From assembly GCF_047495875.1 (NCBI RefSeq), contig NC_092497.1, positions 6,354,937 through 6,418,936 of the forward strand: 64,000 nucleotides of DNA, written 5' to 3'. Of the stretch, positions 26,043-40,824 are shown piece after piece. Below the pieces are notes generated by a model, which searched no databases, was not told where the DNA came from, and saw nothing but the letters and a program-made list of their open reading frames with translations. The translations under genes were made by a program, and so were the position numbers. Source of the stretch: Pithys albifrons albifrons (lineage: Eukaryota; Chordata; Aves; Passeriformes; Thamnophilidae). Numbering within the stretch: the stretch's first letter is position 1; the number at the start of each line of letters is the position of its first letter.

Positions 26043-27027
26043 GTTTTAAAAAAATGTATTCATATTGTTTTTACCTTCTCAGATGATTAGTTCTGCTCCT
26101 AAACCATTAACCTCCCCCCCAAAAAAAACAAAAGAAACAAAACAAAACAACCAAAACCAAACAAACGAAACAACCAATTTAGAGCCTCAAAACTCAGATG
26201 CTGAAATTAATAAAAACCCCCAAGTATTACATAGCTGATAGACTAAGAATTTACAAACCTGAGATCACAGTAGTACTGAATTCTATTATCAAAAATGCAG
26301 GACAAAGAATCCTCTCAGCTAAAAAAAGGATGTACTGTAAAACATCCCAGTGACTCTGGCCTCTGGACTTTGAAATGGACACTATGAAGCAAATGAATAT
26401 ACGCCTGCACACATCTGCAAAAGATCTAAAATATGCTCATACCTCCTGTTATGTGTTACCTGTAACAAAATCAAACACTATTGAGATACAGCGTAGCTGC
26501 AGTGACAGCATATTGCCTGGTACTTGATAAAAGGGGATCTGCTCCCAAGATAAAACTTGTTCCTTTGTTTTCTAATGTGTAAAATAGATTAGTAACATTT
26601 AGCCATACATTTTAAAAGGCTCTGAGATCTATTGCTGTAAAAAGAAAGACAGTATTACTAATTACAGACCACAGAGTTTCTTACCCTCTGGGTAATCTTT
26701 GACTTTACATTTACTGACTTTTCCACATTACTATTCGAAATGCAAATAAAAGTTAAAGAACAATCAGGGTTTAAAGTAAAAATTCCTTTAGTTTGTTCAA
26801 AACCCACATTGACCTAAGTAAGTGAAACAACAGAGCTCTATACAGTATATATTATTTATCATATGCATGCTTGGAAAAAGAGATGTGGCTTATTAAATTA
26901 GTTTTTAAATCTGTTACTCTCCTACTGTCCACCTCCATATCCTTATCTGAGAGCATACATGAAGTAACAACCTCTACCTCCCAAGAGCATAAAACTATGT
27001 GTTATAGCTGGTGCTAAAGTGTGAATG
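26043..27027. other. Unique sequence with an A/C-rich patch
   Basis: An AAAACA-type low-complexity patch lies at about 26116-26170. Otherwise I see nothing. Confidence 0.5.
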
Positions 27028-29162
27028 AATCATAGAATCATAAAATCGATTGGGTTGCAAAAGACCTCAAGGACCATCAAGTCCAACCCTTGGTCCAACT
27101 ACAGTCCATTTACTAGATCATGGCACTCAGTGCCATGTCCAGTCTCAATTTAAAAACCTCCAGGGATGGGGAATCCACCACCTCTCTGGGCAGGCCATTC
27201 CAATGCCTGATTACTCTCTCTGCAAAGAATTTTTTCTGATATCCAGCTTAAATTTCGCCTGGCAGAGCTTGAGCCCGTGCCCCCTTGTCCTATTGCTGAG
27301 TGCCTGGGAGAAGAGACCAACCCCATCTGGTTATAACTACCCTTCACGTAGTTATAGACAGTGATGGGGTCACCTCTAAGCCTCCTCTTCTCCAGGCTAA
27401 ACAACGCCAGTTCCCTCAGCCTCTCCCCACAGGACTTATGCTCCAGTCCCTTCACCAGCCTTGTTGCTCTTCTCTGGACCCGCTCCAGCCCCTCAATATC
27501 CTTTCTGAACTGAGGGGCCCAGAACTGAACACAGTACTCAAGGTGTGGCCTCACCAATGCAGAGTACGGGGGAAGGATCACTTGCCTGGTCCTGCTAGCA
27601 ACGCTATTTTTGATACAGGACAGGATGCCATTGGCCTTCTTGGCCACCTGGGCACACTGTTGGCTCATGTTGAGCTTCCTGTCAATTAGTACTCCAAGAT
27701 CCCTTTCTGCCTGGCTGCTCTCCAGCCACTCTGTGCCCAGCCTGTTGTGCTGCATGGGGTTGTTGTGGCCAAAGTGCAGGATCCGGCACTTGGCCTTATT
27801 GAACTTCATCCCATTGGAATCAGCCCATCTCTCAAGTCTATCCAGATCCCTCTGCAGAGCCCTCCTGCCTTCCAGCAGGTCGACACTCCCTCCCAACTTG
27901 GTGTCATCAGCAAATTTGCTGATGATGGACTCAATCCCCTCATCTAAATCATCAATAAAGATGTTAAACTGAACTGGACCCAACACAGACCCCTGGGGAA
28001 CACCACTAGTGACCGGCTGCCAGCTGGATGCAGCTCCATTCACCAGCACTCTCTGGGCCCGCCCCTCCAGCCAGCTCCTAACCCAGCAGAGGGTACACTT
28101 GTCCAAGCCATGGACTACCAGTTTTTCCTGGAGTATATTATGGGAGACAGTGTCAAAGTACTTGCTGAAATCTAGATAGACCACATCCACAGCCTTCCCC
28201 TCATCCACAAGGTGGCTCACCTGATCGCAAAAAGAGATCAGGTTGGTCAGACAGGACCTGCCCCTCCTAAACCCATGCTGGCTGGATCTAATCTCTTGTC
28301 CATCCTGAAGGTGCTGTGTGATTGCACTCAGGATGATCTGCTCCATAACCCTGCCAGGCACGGAGGTCAGGCTGACAGGTTGCCAGGGTCAGCGTTGCAG
28401 CCCTTTTTGTGGATTGGCATGACATTCGTCAACTTCCAAGCATCTGGGACCTCCCCAGAGAGCCAGGACTGTTGGAAGATGATGGAAAGCGGCTTGGGAA
28501 GCTCTTCTGCCGGCTCCTTCATCACCCTGGGATGGATCCCGTCTGGTCCCGCAGACTTGTGAAGATCCGGCTGGCTCAGTAAGTCGGTCACTATTTCCTC
28601 CTGGAATACAGGGGGGCTATTCATCTCCCTCTCCCTGTCCACCAGCTCCAGAGGCCAGTTGTCTTGAGGGCCACCTGTTTTACTGGTAAAAACTGAGGCA
28701 ACGTAATTGTTAAGCACCTCAGCCTTCTTCTCATCTTTCTTAACCATATTTCCCTCTAAGTCCAACAGAGAATGAAGGTTTGCCTTGCCCCTCCTTTTGT
28801 TATTAATGTATTTATAGGAGGACTTTTTGTTATCCCTAACTGAATGAGCCAAATTTACTTCAAATTGTACTTTTCTTTCCGTGATTTTTTTCTGCATGAC
28901 CTAGCTATCTTCATAAATTCTTCATAAGTTGGCAGCCCTTTTTTCCGCAGGTGGTAAACTTCCTTTTTTATCCCTGATTTCCTTCACAATCTCCCTATTT
29001 AACCAAGCTAGCCATCTTCCCCTCCATCTGGCCTTTTGGCACACTGGTATAGCCTGTTCCTGAGCACTCAAAATTTCCTGCTTGAAACGTCCATCCTTCC
29101 TGGACCCCCTTGTTTTTAGGAGGTTTTTTTCCCAGGGTATGATCTGAATTAGTCTTTTGAAT
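27028..29162 (-). mobile_element. CR1 LINE copy B, 5'-truncated in the endonuclease region
   Basis: The forward strand starts with the reversed CR1 tail (ATCATAGAATCATAAAATCG). It carries the 3' untranslated region, nearly all of the reverse transcriptase and the start of the pre-RT region. Homology to copy A stops abruptly after TCTTTTGAAT at 29162, inside what is endonuclease-coding sequence in copy A. This is the usual 5' truncation of CR1. The remaining frame has one break, near 28362. Confidence 0.92.
27150..28897 (-). pseudogene. CR1 ORF2 reverse transcriptase, one frameshift
   Basis: Two adjoining reverse-strand frames make up the polymerase. The upstream one (28367-28897) holds the N-terminal fingers: HSVRDNKKSSYKYINNKRRG, KSAGPDGIHPRVMKE and VPDAWKLTNVMPIHKKG. 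The downstream one (27150-28361) holds the palm and thumb: [17 protein letters not shown]; motif A with [11 protein letters not shown], where most CR1 have [21 protein letters not shown]; and the catalytic [10 protein letters not shown] box near residue 151 of that frame. The two are separated by a loss of several bases after DPGN, which shifts the frame and creates a stop. The C-terminal end drifts out of frame near 27250. The protein would be inactive as it stands. Confidence 0.9.
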
Positions 29163-32100
29163 CAAAGCACTCATTGAAATTGTTATCCTAAGAGATACTT
29201 GTGCTAAATCTTCTGTCATCCAAAACCTAAATATTTACTACTAAGTTTTACTTGTGGTTTGTTTCTTTGCTGAATCTCTTTGTATGGGCTTCTTTACCTT
29301 GTGTATTTGCTAAATAAATAAAAGTTGAGTATATTCTGGAACATAGGTATATTGCCACCAAATCTACTATCTACTTCATTTATGGGCTTCTAGTCCATTT
29401 TATTGAACTATTTTAAAGTATGGCAATATATGTAATTAATTATTGACACATGTGACATTCAGTGAAAACAATAGCCACAATGTTAGTCTATAGCAAGTCT
29501 GGGCCTTTTGACCAGTACCTTAAATGCTGAGTACCCACAATATTTAGTTTCTCTAGGAATTATCGCTTAGGTCTTTCTGAAATTAGGGAGGAGACAAACA
29601 TTTCTAAGCTCAGTCAAAATAGATATTTCAAAAATTAGAAATCACTTTGGAAAATTTAAGAACCATCATTCTGTTCAACCAGATTACTGACCTGTCAAAG
29701 GAAAAGGAGGTGGAAAGAAATGGATCTTTTAACTTCAGAGATTGCACTCATCACATTTGACCATTGAGAATGTTACCCATGGATAACAATAATGGTGATA
29801 AAAGAAACATTTGATTCTTACTTGTGATAAGGACTCTTAAATAAAAATAAACTTTTTTTTTTGAAGGTGTTAGTGTTTTGTCCTTTTGGTTGGTTGGTTG
29901 GTTGGTTAATTGGTTGGGGTTTCTGGTTGGGTTTTATTTTTTTTTGAGGTTTTTTGAGGTTTCTTTGGTTTTGTTTTGGGGGGTTTTTTGTTTGTGTGTT
30001 TGGTTTTTTTTTTTAAGAGTATGGATCTTGAATTCAATTACCTACATGGCCTCTGCTAAGAAGCCTCTGAGTGTCTAGCCCTCTCAAAATTTCTAGAATT
30101 GATACAAAAACTTTAATACCATCAAGTCACAAAAAGTACCTGAGCAGATGGCTCAAAGGCCATTGTTAGAGCTAAATTTAGCTATTCTGCAGCACTGCTA
30201 TTCACTCTATGTCCTTGCTTCATAATGGTTCGTATAAATGCTTCTTTCATTTGGAGTGAAGACAATTTTTAACTCCGAAAAATACTGTTCCCTGATGGAA
30301 GAGACAGGGTTTGCCCTACATTACTATTCGTTACGTTAAAGTGTGTTTTGTTACTTTGTCACACATTTTTCATGTTACATTTTAAGGTTTTTATGTTGTG
30401 TTTTCCTTGCTGAAACCTGGGTAGAATTTGGTGTTCTAGACCAAAACAGATCTTGAGAAGTACTTGAAATGGAATTATGTTTCAGTTAAATCAGATATAT
30501 TGGTAACTAGCTATAGCCCTTCATATTTTGCTGAATGTCAGTCTGGATCTGTGACATTATTTCCTGACAATAGGAATGATTCAGAAACAGAGCTGCATAT
30601 CTTATTAATACTGAGAGGTGGAAACACTGCCTAAAAGCACTTCCTATTTTGTCTACTTTGAAGATAAATTGATTGTGTCATTATAGAGCAAGACTCTACA
30701 CATTATTGTTAGAATCTGTGGAGAATCTTGTTCATCACTGCATGGAAGTCTCTGTTGCAAGAATATCTAGGATGAGGAGACCTGGCAGAATGGTAATATT
30801 TGGATGATTTCTACCATAAGATTCAAATTTGAGCTTTTCAATTAAAATCTAAATGACTATGCAAAAAACCTCAACAATAGAACAGATAACCAGGGAGGTC
30901 AAAAATACTCTCAGGTAAAGGATCTCATTGCAAAAAACTGCTTTTGTTGATTTGTCCGCCTTGTCATTTTCATTTTAAGGAGTCACTACCAGCATGTTTC
31001 TTCATTCTTCACTAGTAAATTTAAAAAAAAAAAAATTCTAATCTTTTAAGCACAAAATTAGTTCAATTCTTTCAAAAGAAAAAAAAAGTGCAACTGATTC
31101 TCTGATGGCATAAACTGTCATAGTCTTATTAAATGTAATTAATCTACTCCAATTATCATTATCTGAAGTTCAGGACCTCCAAATGAATTAGTGTTTTCAT
31201 TGATCTATTAAATGAAAAAGAAAAAAAAAACCTCTGTGTGTCTAGCTGGGCAGTTATCTGCAAAACACTCTGCTTACATGCACAAAGTATTTTCACAGCC
31301 TATTTGGTCAAAGATTATTTCTTTCTTACCGAACTTTTATCCCCATGAATCCAGTCCCTATTTAGACAACACTGGAAGAAACATTTGTTTTCACTGGGAA
31401 CGGGACATTGGATGCGGAGGGAAGAAAAAAAAAAAAAAAGAAGAGAAATCAAAGTCAGTATTTTCTGTGCAAGTATTTGTAACAATAGACTTTAATTTCT
31501 AATCAGCCTGTTGCTAGTATAAGGTTAAGAGTGATGTAAAACAGAGGGGGAGAACACTCCTTTACTTTCAAAGTATCTCTATTTGCTTAGCTTATTTGAC
31601 ACAGGAGAAAACTTGTCATGATAATTTGGAAACATTGCTGAAATTATTATTTTCTTCTGGGGAACAGGAAAGAAAAGAGAATGTATAGAAATAGTGGACA
31701 AAGCCATAATGCTTAAAACAGGCAGAAGCATATGCAAATTGAACAAGCACAGCATTGTGCAAATAATCAGCTAGAAGTTTCCACTTCATCTAAGTCCCAT
31801 ATACATACTTAAATCGGTTAAGAAGGTACATCACCTAGAGCTTAGCCCCCACCCCAGTATCCCTAACATACTGAGATAATAAATTCTTTAATAGATTAGC
31901 TAAGATTAATGTAAAACAAGAGGCTGTACTGGCTGCAGTTTAAGGTTGCTTGGGAACTTGGCTATATCAATTATGAATAATGTCAGGATTTTGTACACAT
32001 CACTGCAAATATTCTTATTTTTCACATTTAGACAAGAACCTAGGGATGTTCAACAAAAGTTTTATGTTACTGTTAATTTTTTCATTGGAAAAAATTAGTC

Positions 32101-35100
32101 CATTGAAGAATAAAACTCCCTACTGTCTGTCTGGAAATGGTCCTGGCATATCACTGCCTCTAGGTGTCAGGAGGGTTGAATCAGATGTTATCTGCCAATC
32201 TCAACACTTCTGTGGTCTGTGAAAACTCAACTCAAGATACCTTTCCAGGACTCTTACAAGTTGTAATTTCTTCCTTGTGCTGAAACTTGGAAGGTATAGT
32301 TGACTACATATTTTACATATTTGCTTACTGTAAGGTAAGCTGGTTTTCAGTGAGTGGTATCAGCAGCCCTCTTTCTGTTTGTAGGCTGAGAAAGACAACT
32401 AGTGTCTAACAGTTTATTTTTTAGCTGGAAAAAGTTTATGATATTAGATTTCCATTTCATAATGCTCAGATTTATGATTGGTAGTAAATTCATAAGTGAA
32501 TCTTGATGTAAGTGTTATTTAATGACACCAGAGTTACCAGGCAACGTTATCATGGTAATCACAAAGCTAACAGAGTCTTTCAGCCTTGCTAAAAAAATGT
32601 ATTGAAAACAAAGTTGTGATATTTTCATCACCATGTTTTGTAAGAACCTGTTGCATACATGTTTTTCCATGTGCTTACCCACAGATAGGTAAAAGAGTCC
32701 TTCTAAAAATATGGAAAGTGTATCAATATAATACAACATTCTACCTGACATGGCAGCTGTAAACCTTTAGCTGAAGGTTGGACAGGATATTTCAACCCAA
32801 ATTAAGATATTGGGAAATAAATTTGTTGAACCCTTTTCTGAAAAGACACACATAAATGCAAGGAAAAAAAGAAACATAAACACTTGTTTCCCTTCCAACA
32901 AGATGGATGCAGAAGGTTTTTAGAAGTACATGTTTGTATGCAGTTATTTTTACATGAGATTTAAACTAAGAACAAGTCTTAAGCCCTAAAGCTATACAAA
33001 ATGCAGGTTTCTACCAATTTCAATTGCAATTAGCTGCTCATATATGTACTATGCTCATTAGAAGTATTTATCTGTTATACACTAACTACTTCTCAGCACT
33101 AAGAGAGGCTTGTCTAGTCCAGCAATTAATGAAAAACTTCATTAGTGATGTGCTCAAGACGTTCTTAACCCTTATCACAGCATATGCTGGGAAATTCATG
33201 CAAATACTGCTTTTCTATGCCTAGATCTGGTCACTGCATGTGTCAAATGGATAGTCAGTGCAGTACCTACCTAGATCAGTCATATTATATACTCTCCAAG
33301 GCTTGGACTATATGTATTTTTCATCTTGCACAATACTGAACAAATGGACCTTGATTGTCAAAAGCCCTCAGCAGCCAGTATGCTGAATTCTTTGTAAAGC
33401 CTTTCCTGTGGCTGAAAATGGAAAAAAAAAATAGTAAAGAGACCTCAATTACAGTCCACTTTTAATGAGTTCTCCTCCAGAAAATGCACTGCCTATTAGG
33501 ATTCATCCTTTGAAAGGGAAAAAAAAAACCAAAAACAAGAGAAAACAAAACATCACTTTTGAGTTTTTTCTGGTTTATGAGATGTGTCAAAAGCTCAGTT
33601 ACTAATTTTTTCTTCTTATGGACAATTTATATAAATGCAAATGTGAAAATTGTCATAGAAGTTTATATACACATGCCCAAAAATGTATGTCTATTTGTGT
33701 GTGCTTGTGTATGTACATATTTCATCTGTGTATATTTTTAAATATGCAAACAGAATCCTCTTTACTCTCTCAGTAGAAGTTGTTATAGTCTCCCATAGCA
33801 ACAACTCATAGATAAAGATTCTCACATCAAACCAAATTGCACATCAAGGACACTGCTGACTGTTATGCCAACATTATAGATCTGATTTAAATCCACAGAA
33901 TTAAGGGGGTTCCCACTGCAAGTTTAACCTCAGCACACCGGGCTATGATATAGACACACATATGGCAAACAACATCATGTCCTCTTCTTTTTGACATAGA
34001 AAAATAAGTTACAGAGTGACTAGTAGTTTTAATGACAAATTTACTAACTTTCGTGGATTTAAATTTTCCCCAAAATGTTAATATTATGGCAACTGATGTT
34101 TAGATGTTTGAGGAGATATCCAGTCCACAGCAGTTATATTCTGCTTCTCTTGGTTTGGGGAAATTTCTTCTGAACGGTCAGTTCAACTGAATAGCAAAAA
34201 ATAGAAAGACACTTCCTTCTGACAGAACAGGTGGAAATTTTATGCTCCAGGACTGTTCAATAATTATCTTTGGCTGCATTCATAAACACAGACACAGCAG
34301 TTAGCTATTAAAGACAAACAACATGGAAAATATAATTCATAACCCTCCACATTTTCACACACACTTGTCATTAGCAGAAACTCTTCAATATTATCAGCAC
34401 TACACAGCACAAGGGTTAGTACCTCAACTTTCAACCCATAAAAAAGTAATACAGTCAATGTTTCATCTTAAGGGAGAAGCAAACACAGATATCACAAATT
34501 TAAAGACAAGAAGTTCATAGCCATTGAAAGGCAAGAAACTCATCACCTCACCTCAGTGATATTTGTTTTTTACTTTGCTCATTTCAATCTCAGAGTTCAC
34601 TTTTGTTTTTGGGGGAAGGGGGGGTGGAGAGGGTGGGGTAGAGTTACATTCCTGTATGGGATGGCATCTTGGTTGGTTGATTTTTTTTTTAAATAATTGC
34701 AATATTCATTTTCAATGTTTGTTTTCTGGTTTTGTTCTCTTGTTGTTATTGCTTGTGTTAATTGTTGTTGCTTTTAGAAGCTGAATTAATAATTTAAAGC
34801 TGTGAAGTGCATTGCTGGTTTAATGCTTTTTTGAGACTAGAATATCAGAAAGGACATTTACAAGTACAGTAACATAACCTTTGCTCCTTTCAAAATCTTT
34901 CAGAAATATATCAAATATTTTCTCAGGAACAGTAATGAAATATATTCAACAAAACCCAAAATCACAATATTTTTATTTTCCTTCATTAAAATATAACTAA
35001 CTGATCCTAAACTATTTCATTTGCATTTAAAACAAAATTAAAAGTTATAATCATATGAGTCAGATGCAAAAATAATACCAAACTCTCCCTCCTCTTGCCT

Positions 35101-38100
35101 TACAAGACAAAGGTGTTTGTTTTAATGCAAAAGTCGTTAAGGTCTTTGAAAAAGAAATTTTAGGGAGACAATAGACATCACATACATATTTCAATGTATG
35201 TACACATATTGTTTCCTGGTACAACCCCTTCAGTGACTTTAACTTCCAAGTAACAATCTACTCTCCAAAAATTTTTGAAAATTACTTTCTTAAGTGAATA
35301 AACCCCAAACTGAAAAAGCACAAAATAGTTACTTATGGGATTGTGAAAATCTATTTATACTTGAGTATTTTATTTTGAGCTACTACTGTGTAGCAATTGT
35401 AGAGTAATTATCTAAATTAATTTCTTTAATTCTTATTCAAATTCACTATTTAATTAAAAAACAACAAAAAAACCCCAAACCCAAACAAAAACAACAACAA
35501 AAAAAAACCCACAAAAACCCACAAAAAACTAGTCACTTGAATTGAGGTTTTAGAAATTCAGAATGTAAGCTTGATCTTAACTTTGGCAAGGTTTTATTCA
35601 CTCAAATCCAAGAACTCAAGACTACAATCCTTACAGCGTTAACCGTATTCCTCCTTAGTATCAATTCCAAACTTGTGTGTTTTAATTTCTCAAGTCACTG
35701 TCTCAGTTTACTCATGCATAGGATGTTGATGGATTTGGATTTTTAGGACTACTTCAAAACCGATTCCAGTGTTCAAGCCAAATGGCCCTTCTATGCTCCT
35801 ATTCATGTCATTGACTGAAGGAGTCTGGTTGGTTGGTTGGTTGGTTGGTTGGTTGGTTGGTTGGTTGGTTGGTTGGTTGGTTGGTTTTCCCTGGACCTGA
35901 ATTTCCTCTCTAAAGAAGCAAAATTTTGCTTCAGATTGAATCCTGAGAGCAAAGTCAGATCGTGCAAACAGTTGTCCATGGAATATAATGTGGACCAAAT
36001 TGACTTGTTCATCTGACACAGATGATGCATTCCATGGCCTTGGGTGAATATATTTTCTACATTTGGTCTTTCTCTCCTGTAAAGGAGGAATAATGATACT
36101 TCCACACTTCTATTGTAAAGACATAATAGAAAAATAGGTAAACAGGTCACATACAGGTTCAGTTGTTTGAGTGTCTCTCACAGTGGCAGTAGCAGGTCTG
36201 GATGGATGAGAAGAACTAGATGACGAGTAATAGCTTTCTTCTCTATCCTTCCTAAGGTTCTGGCAAGAGACAAGATAAAATCCTTACAGTTTCCAGAGCC
36301 ACATTTTTCATCTATTCTATTTTGCTAAACATTTTGTAATGAGCTTTCCCTTGCTTCTGCAAATTAATTTACCTGAAAGCAATTTAACTCATTTGCAGTT
36401 TTCACTTACACTATATTTTGTGACAATAAGTTCCACAACTGGATTGCCTTTTCTGATAAAGCATGATATAGTATACCAAAACAAAACAATTTCCTTCTGC
36501 TTGCCTTAAACTGCATGCCTAATAGATAAATGGTGTGAGAATTGCTAAATAAATTGTAAATATTAGCAAATCATTATATTTAAACTAAGAAATCAGTCTA
36601 TACCTTTGCTAATGTGATTTCTTTAAATAATAATAATAACTGGCATAACAAAAACACATGTGAAAAACACATGATTCAAATGATATACTTACATCAGATT
36701 TTAATAGATCTACATTTCTTTCCATATCATTAACAGTATTGTACTGCAAAATTTCCTATGAAATAATGTTAACTATCAGAGGAAGAACAGTAAATCTTGT
36801 AAATAATTTAAAGAGTTTTCATTCATATTAAGGAAACAACCTGATTAGAAATTAATTTTGAACTTGCAGAAGAATTTTGGCTTGCCCAGACTGTTCAGTG
36901 GTTGAAGATCTCTTCTATAAATTCGTTCTGGAGAGGCATGCAGACATCCTAGAATGACTCACTTTCTGAATCTGTCCCACTGGTTCATTAGCACTCTCTA
37001 TTTCCTCTTCTTTTCATACATCTTGCCTTGCCCTGCTCAAAGAGAAGATCTGCTCACAAAGAAAATGGATGATTAGCTATTTAATCTATGTGACATATTA
37101 CCTTATTTTTCAAAAGACAATTTTTAAGATAAGTAACTGAAATAATTTAATACATTCAGCTTATGCCCATGACAATTCAGTTATGCCCATCACTTTCTCA
37201 TAGAGTCCCTTAATATTTCAGTCTATTGTTTTATTTCTTCATAAGTCTTCATAACTTACTAGCTCTTGCAAGACACAAATTATGTGTAGTTATGACTGAC
37301 TTTCCTAGGAGCTCAGACCTTCATGCCCTTGCCCCAGTGCTGGGTCATTCAGTAGAAACTAGAGGTTGTGGTCACTTCCCACACTCACAAAGGGATGTAT
37401 CTGTCCTGAGTTTGACATAAAACATGACTCTATCAGACTGCCCTTCTTGTAGGCATGGTCAAAAGCAGGTTCTTTTTATCACAACGGAGGAGTAAGAAAG
37501 GCAAATGATGGAGATGGACTCAATTACTCTTGTGGGGCCCTTCCAAATGAGGATCTTTTATGGTTCCTTTCTATGATTTTCCCTGTGAAGGAATCAGTAG
37601 CATCTTCACTTTCGTCTTTCATGGCATTCATCCCGTTTATTGGGTCTTGCATTCCCAGGTTCCAAGAAAATCAATAGTATTTAGGTGGGTAACAAACGGT
37701 CAACAAGTGGTTCTTTGTAGACATGTGCAGCACACAGCAAAGTGGGGTCCTCACTTGTAGCCCTTCTAGGCATTGCTGTGACCCCAGTAGGAACACAATT
37801 ATTACGTGGACAGACGCCATCACAGATACCTGCTTTCAGGCTGCATTGACAGTTTTATCCAAGTAAGATCTGTAGGATTTACCCATAAAATAAGGCTAGA
37901 AAGTCTCTCATGTCTATATCCTGATGAACCTGAGAGAGGATAATATTCTGACAGTAGGGAGAGAAGGGAAAGATTAGAGGGTAAAGAGAAATGAAGATGA
38001 TAAAGCAGCAGAGCAAGAAAATGGATTAATTTGCTCAATGGAATAGTTAAATCAATGTAAATGAAAATGCCCCTTTGAGTGATATCATACACTAGGGTAC

Positions 38101-40772
38101 ACCATGCTGCCTTCTGTTGTTCTGCATTCCCTCTCTTTTATTGTCCCTCCAGCAAATCCTGGTTTCATTCTCGAACTCTTGCTGACAGAAAAGCCTCTGG
38201 CAGATTTTCAAACACTGGTGCTTTCTGAAGCAAAACCACACCATTCTCCCACTACCTCTTTTGCTCAAATTCTTCATTTAAGTCTCCAGAGGCATCTTCT
38301 TTACTCGAGCTCTGCATGTGGGGATGAAGCTCTAACAGAGAAGTGGGCCAAACACTCACAGAATCACTACTGCTCTCAGAAAAGAATTAGTACAAGCTCT
38401 ATTTAAAGCCCTAAACATCATCAATTCTAGTAAAATTCAATGGAAATGCAGTTTTATAGATAATATTATGCCCTCAGCTATCTAGATATGAACCAGCTCA
38501 TTCAGGAAGCCACTAACTGAAGTTAACACAAATGTTGTTAGTGCATGGCCCAGGCATTGACAGGACATATTAAGTCTGTTACATATAAAGGTACAGTGCC
38601 CTAAAGCTTTCATCCACATAGGTTGTTCATGAAGGCTCATGATATTCTTATTCTGTTGTTTTGGGGTTTTTTTGCTTATTCTCAAGTCCAACAAAAAAGA
38701 CTATGGGATCACCTCAACATGTGACTCAGCTCTTTGTAACTTTTCTTTTTAGATTTTAATTTCAAGTGCAAGATATTAAGTCTGCTTAAAGACTTCTACT
38801 CATATAGTCATTTAGGTTTAACTCAGTGATAATGTGAATCATTGATTATGGAGCACAAGCAAAATTTTCCTGCATTGGCCTCAACAAGACAAGGTAGGAA
38901 TATCCTACATTAGCAAGTGCTGCCTGGGTTTGTTTGAATGTTGTCTTTTGTTTGCTTTCGTCTTAAGTAGCAGCTGCTTAGCCTTCCTCTCCCTCACAGG
39001 TAAAACAAACAAGAAAACTGGTCTTCAAACCACTGGAAACTGACATTTCAAAGGATTTTTAAGCATCCTGTCAGTCAGCTAGTCTGACATTATGACACAA
39101 GTAGTATGAGAAACACATGCGGCCTATAATGTGATTTCAAATCCTGACCTTTCCAACAGCCACCTACTCCAGTGGTATAGACAAAAACCTGCAATTAGCA
39201 ATTGAGGAGACAATTAGGTATACTATTTCATGATTTTTTAAAATTATTATTATTTCAATTTACTTCTGTTCCAAAAAACAAAGAAAATGAAAATGGAGTT
39301 AAAAGCTATGTTATTAAGGAAGATTTGTTATGAAATGAAGAAGCTATAGATTTTGTTGTAGAACTACTATAGAATGAAGTATTTTCATCTTATTAAAATA
39401 TTTTATTTATTTTCAAATAACTTTTCTCAAAACTCTGATTTAGATGGGAAAAAATGGCAATTACATACAAATGATCTTTTTTTTTTTACTCAGTCCAAAA
39501 CTGAAGTTTGTTTCTCTCATCTCTTTAACTTATCTCAGATGGAATCTGTAAACATTTACACAGTTAGAAGAAAAAACTATAAAGTTAAGCACTGCTTCAG
39601 GATTTTTAACCTCAATCAGCACACAAAAGTATTGGACTAAACTTTGGATAAGAACCACAACATATACATGAGCAGAGCAAAAGCTTTGAACTTTTCAAAT
39701 TTTTCCCTTTGATATTTAATTCTATCTAAAATTGAGGATATAGTATGCTCTGTGCTGAGGACAATAGGGACTTTTGTCAAAGGAAACAAGAAATAATCCA
39801 GTCTTTTTCACTAACGAATCTGATGCCTGCTCTAAAAAGTTAATGAAAAGTCTCTCCATTGAATTCCATGGGCTTTTGGATCAAGCCCCAGATAAGCTGT
39901 TCAGTGAGAGCAAGTAAAATAAATTGGGAAAAGGTTCTCCGCTTTATGAAGTCATTTTAAGGGAGGTAATGGAACAGCTGTTGTGTAGATAAAATACACA
40001 TGTCCCTTCGGAGATGCAGTTGGGCAGAGCCTTGCTGCACAGCACGAGTCGTGGGCATCGCCCAGCAGCGTCTCTGGCTGAACAGACCAGTAGCCTGAGC
40101 ACTAACCTCGCAATGACTCTCCAAATCCCTCTGGCTCCTTAAAGGGAAAAACGGCTTCATTAGTTCCTCACATAAACAGCCAGAACATAAACACAACATG
40201 CTCCATTAAAATGGTCAAATTAAGCAAGTGGAGAACCTTTTCTATATCATGGCAGCTTTACTGGATTTGCTTTTGTTTTATTTTTTCCTCTGATTTTGTT
40301 TTACATACTTTCATTTCTAGGTGATACAGGCAGATAACTAGAAAGAACTTTTATTTTGCACAGCTTATTACAGCTGTGTTTTAAGGACTTTATTCTATCC
40401 TCTGCCTGTATTTTAAAATGAGTATGAGGAATGCAGAACTGGTGCATCAGGTAGTGCCCATATAAATTATTGCTGGTCTTTATATGGTTGTAGTGAAAGA
40501 GCCACATCAGGACTGATCCCTTTTGTGTTATCTACTCCAAAAAAAGTCTACTGCTCAGGTTATTTCACAGCGTAAAACCTGGTCAAAAGTACAGTAGGTC
40601 ATTTAGCCTCTTTGAAGTATTTCACAGTTCATCACCCAAGTGTTTGAATGTATTGCAAGAAAAACATAATGACCATAGCAGGATCCTTTATAGAACTAGT
40701 TGTGATCCAACTCTTTGGAAATTACCACTCCTCTTGTTAGTTACATAAGAAGTTACCATTAGCATGCTTATC
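29163..40772. other. Long unique AT-rich stretch, no gene recognised
   Basis: About 11.6 kb with no CR1, LTR or RTE copy that I recognise and no believable exon. It contains microsatellites: TTGG repeats at about 29886-29925, A runs near 31022-31035 and 31427-31439, A/C-rich sequence at 35459-35530 and (GGTT)15 at 35827-35886. A slightly more GC-rich patch near 40020-40160 stands out but has no motif I can name. Ancient repeats or conserved non-coding elements could be present and missed by eye. Confidence 0.5.
35827..35886. repeat. (GGTT)15 microsatellite
   Basis: Sixty uninterrupted bases of the GGTT tetranucleotide. The open frames through it translate to a Thr-Asn-Gln-Pro repeat on the reverse strand and are not genes. 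Confidence 0.97.
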
Positions 40773-40782
40773 TGTGTGTACT

Positions 40783-40824
40783 CATCATCATCATCGTCGT
40801 CATCATCATCATCATCATCATCAT
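40783..40824 (-). repeat. (ATG)n tail of RTE copy 1
   Basis: On the forward strand this is a run of CAT/CGT trinucleotides directly after the left duplication. Copy 2 has a shorter version (53819-53831). A simple 3' microsatellite tail is typical of RTE-clade elements. Confidence 0.9.

Noticed and set aside
35827..35886. GGTT repeats as a telomere-like or CRISPR-like array
   Set aside because: It is a plain tetranucleotide microsatellite without spacers and is not the vertebrate telomere hexamer.
40783..40824. CAT repeats as a poly-His or poly-Met coding region, or as a triplet-repeat gene
   Set aside because: They are the 3' tail of an RTE LINE, directly beside its target duplication. Copy 2 has the same tail in shorter form.
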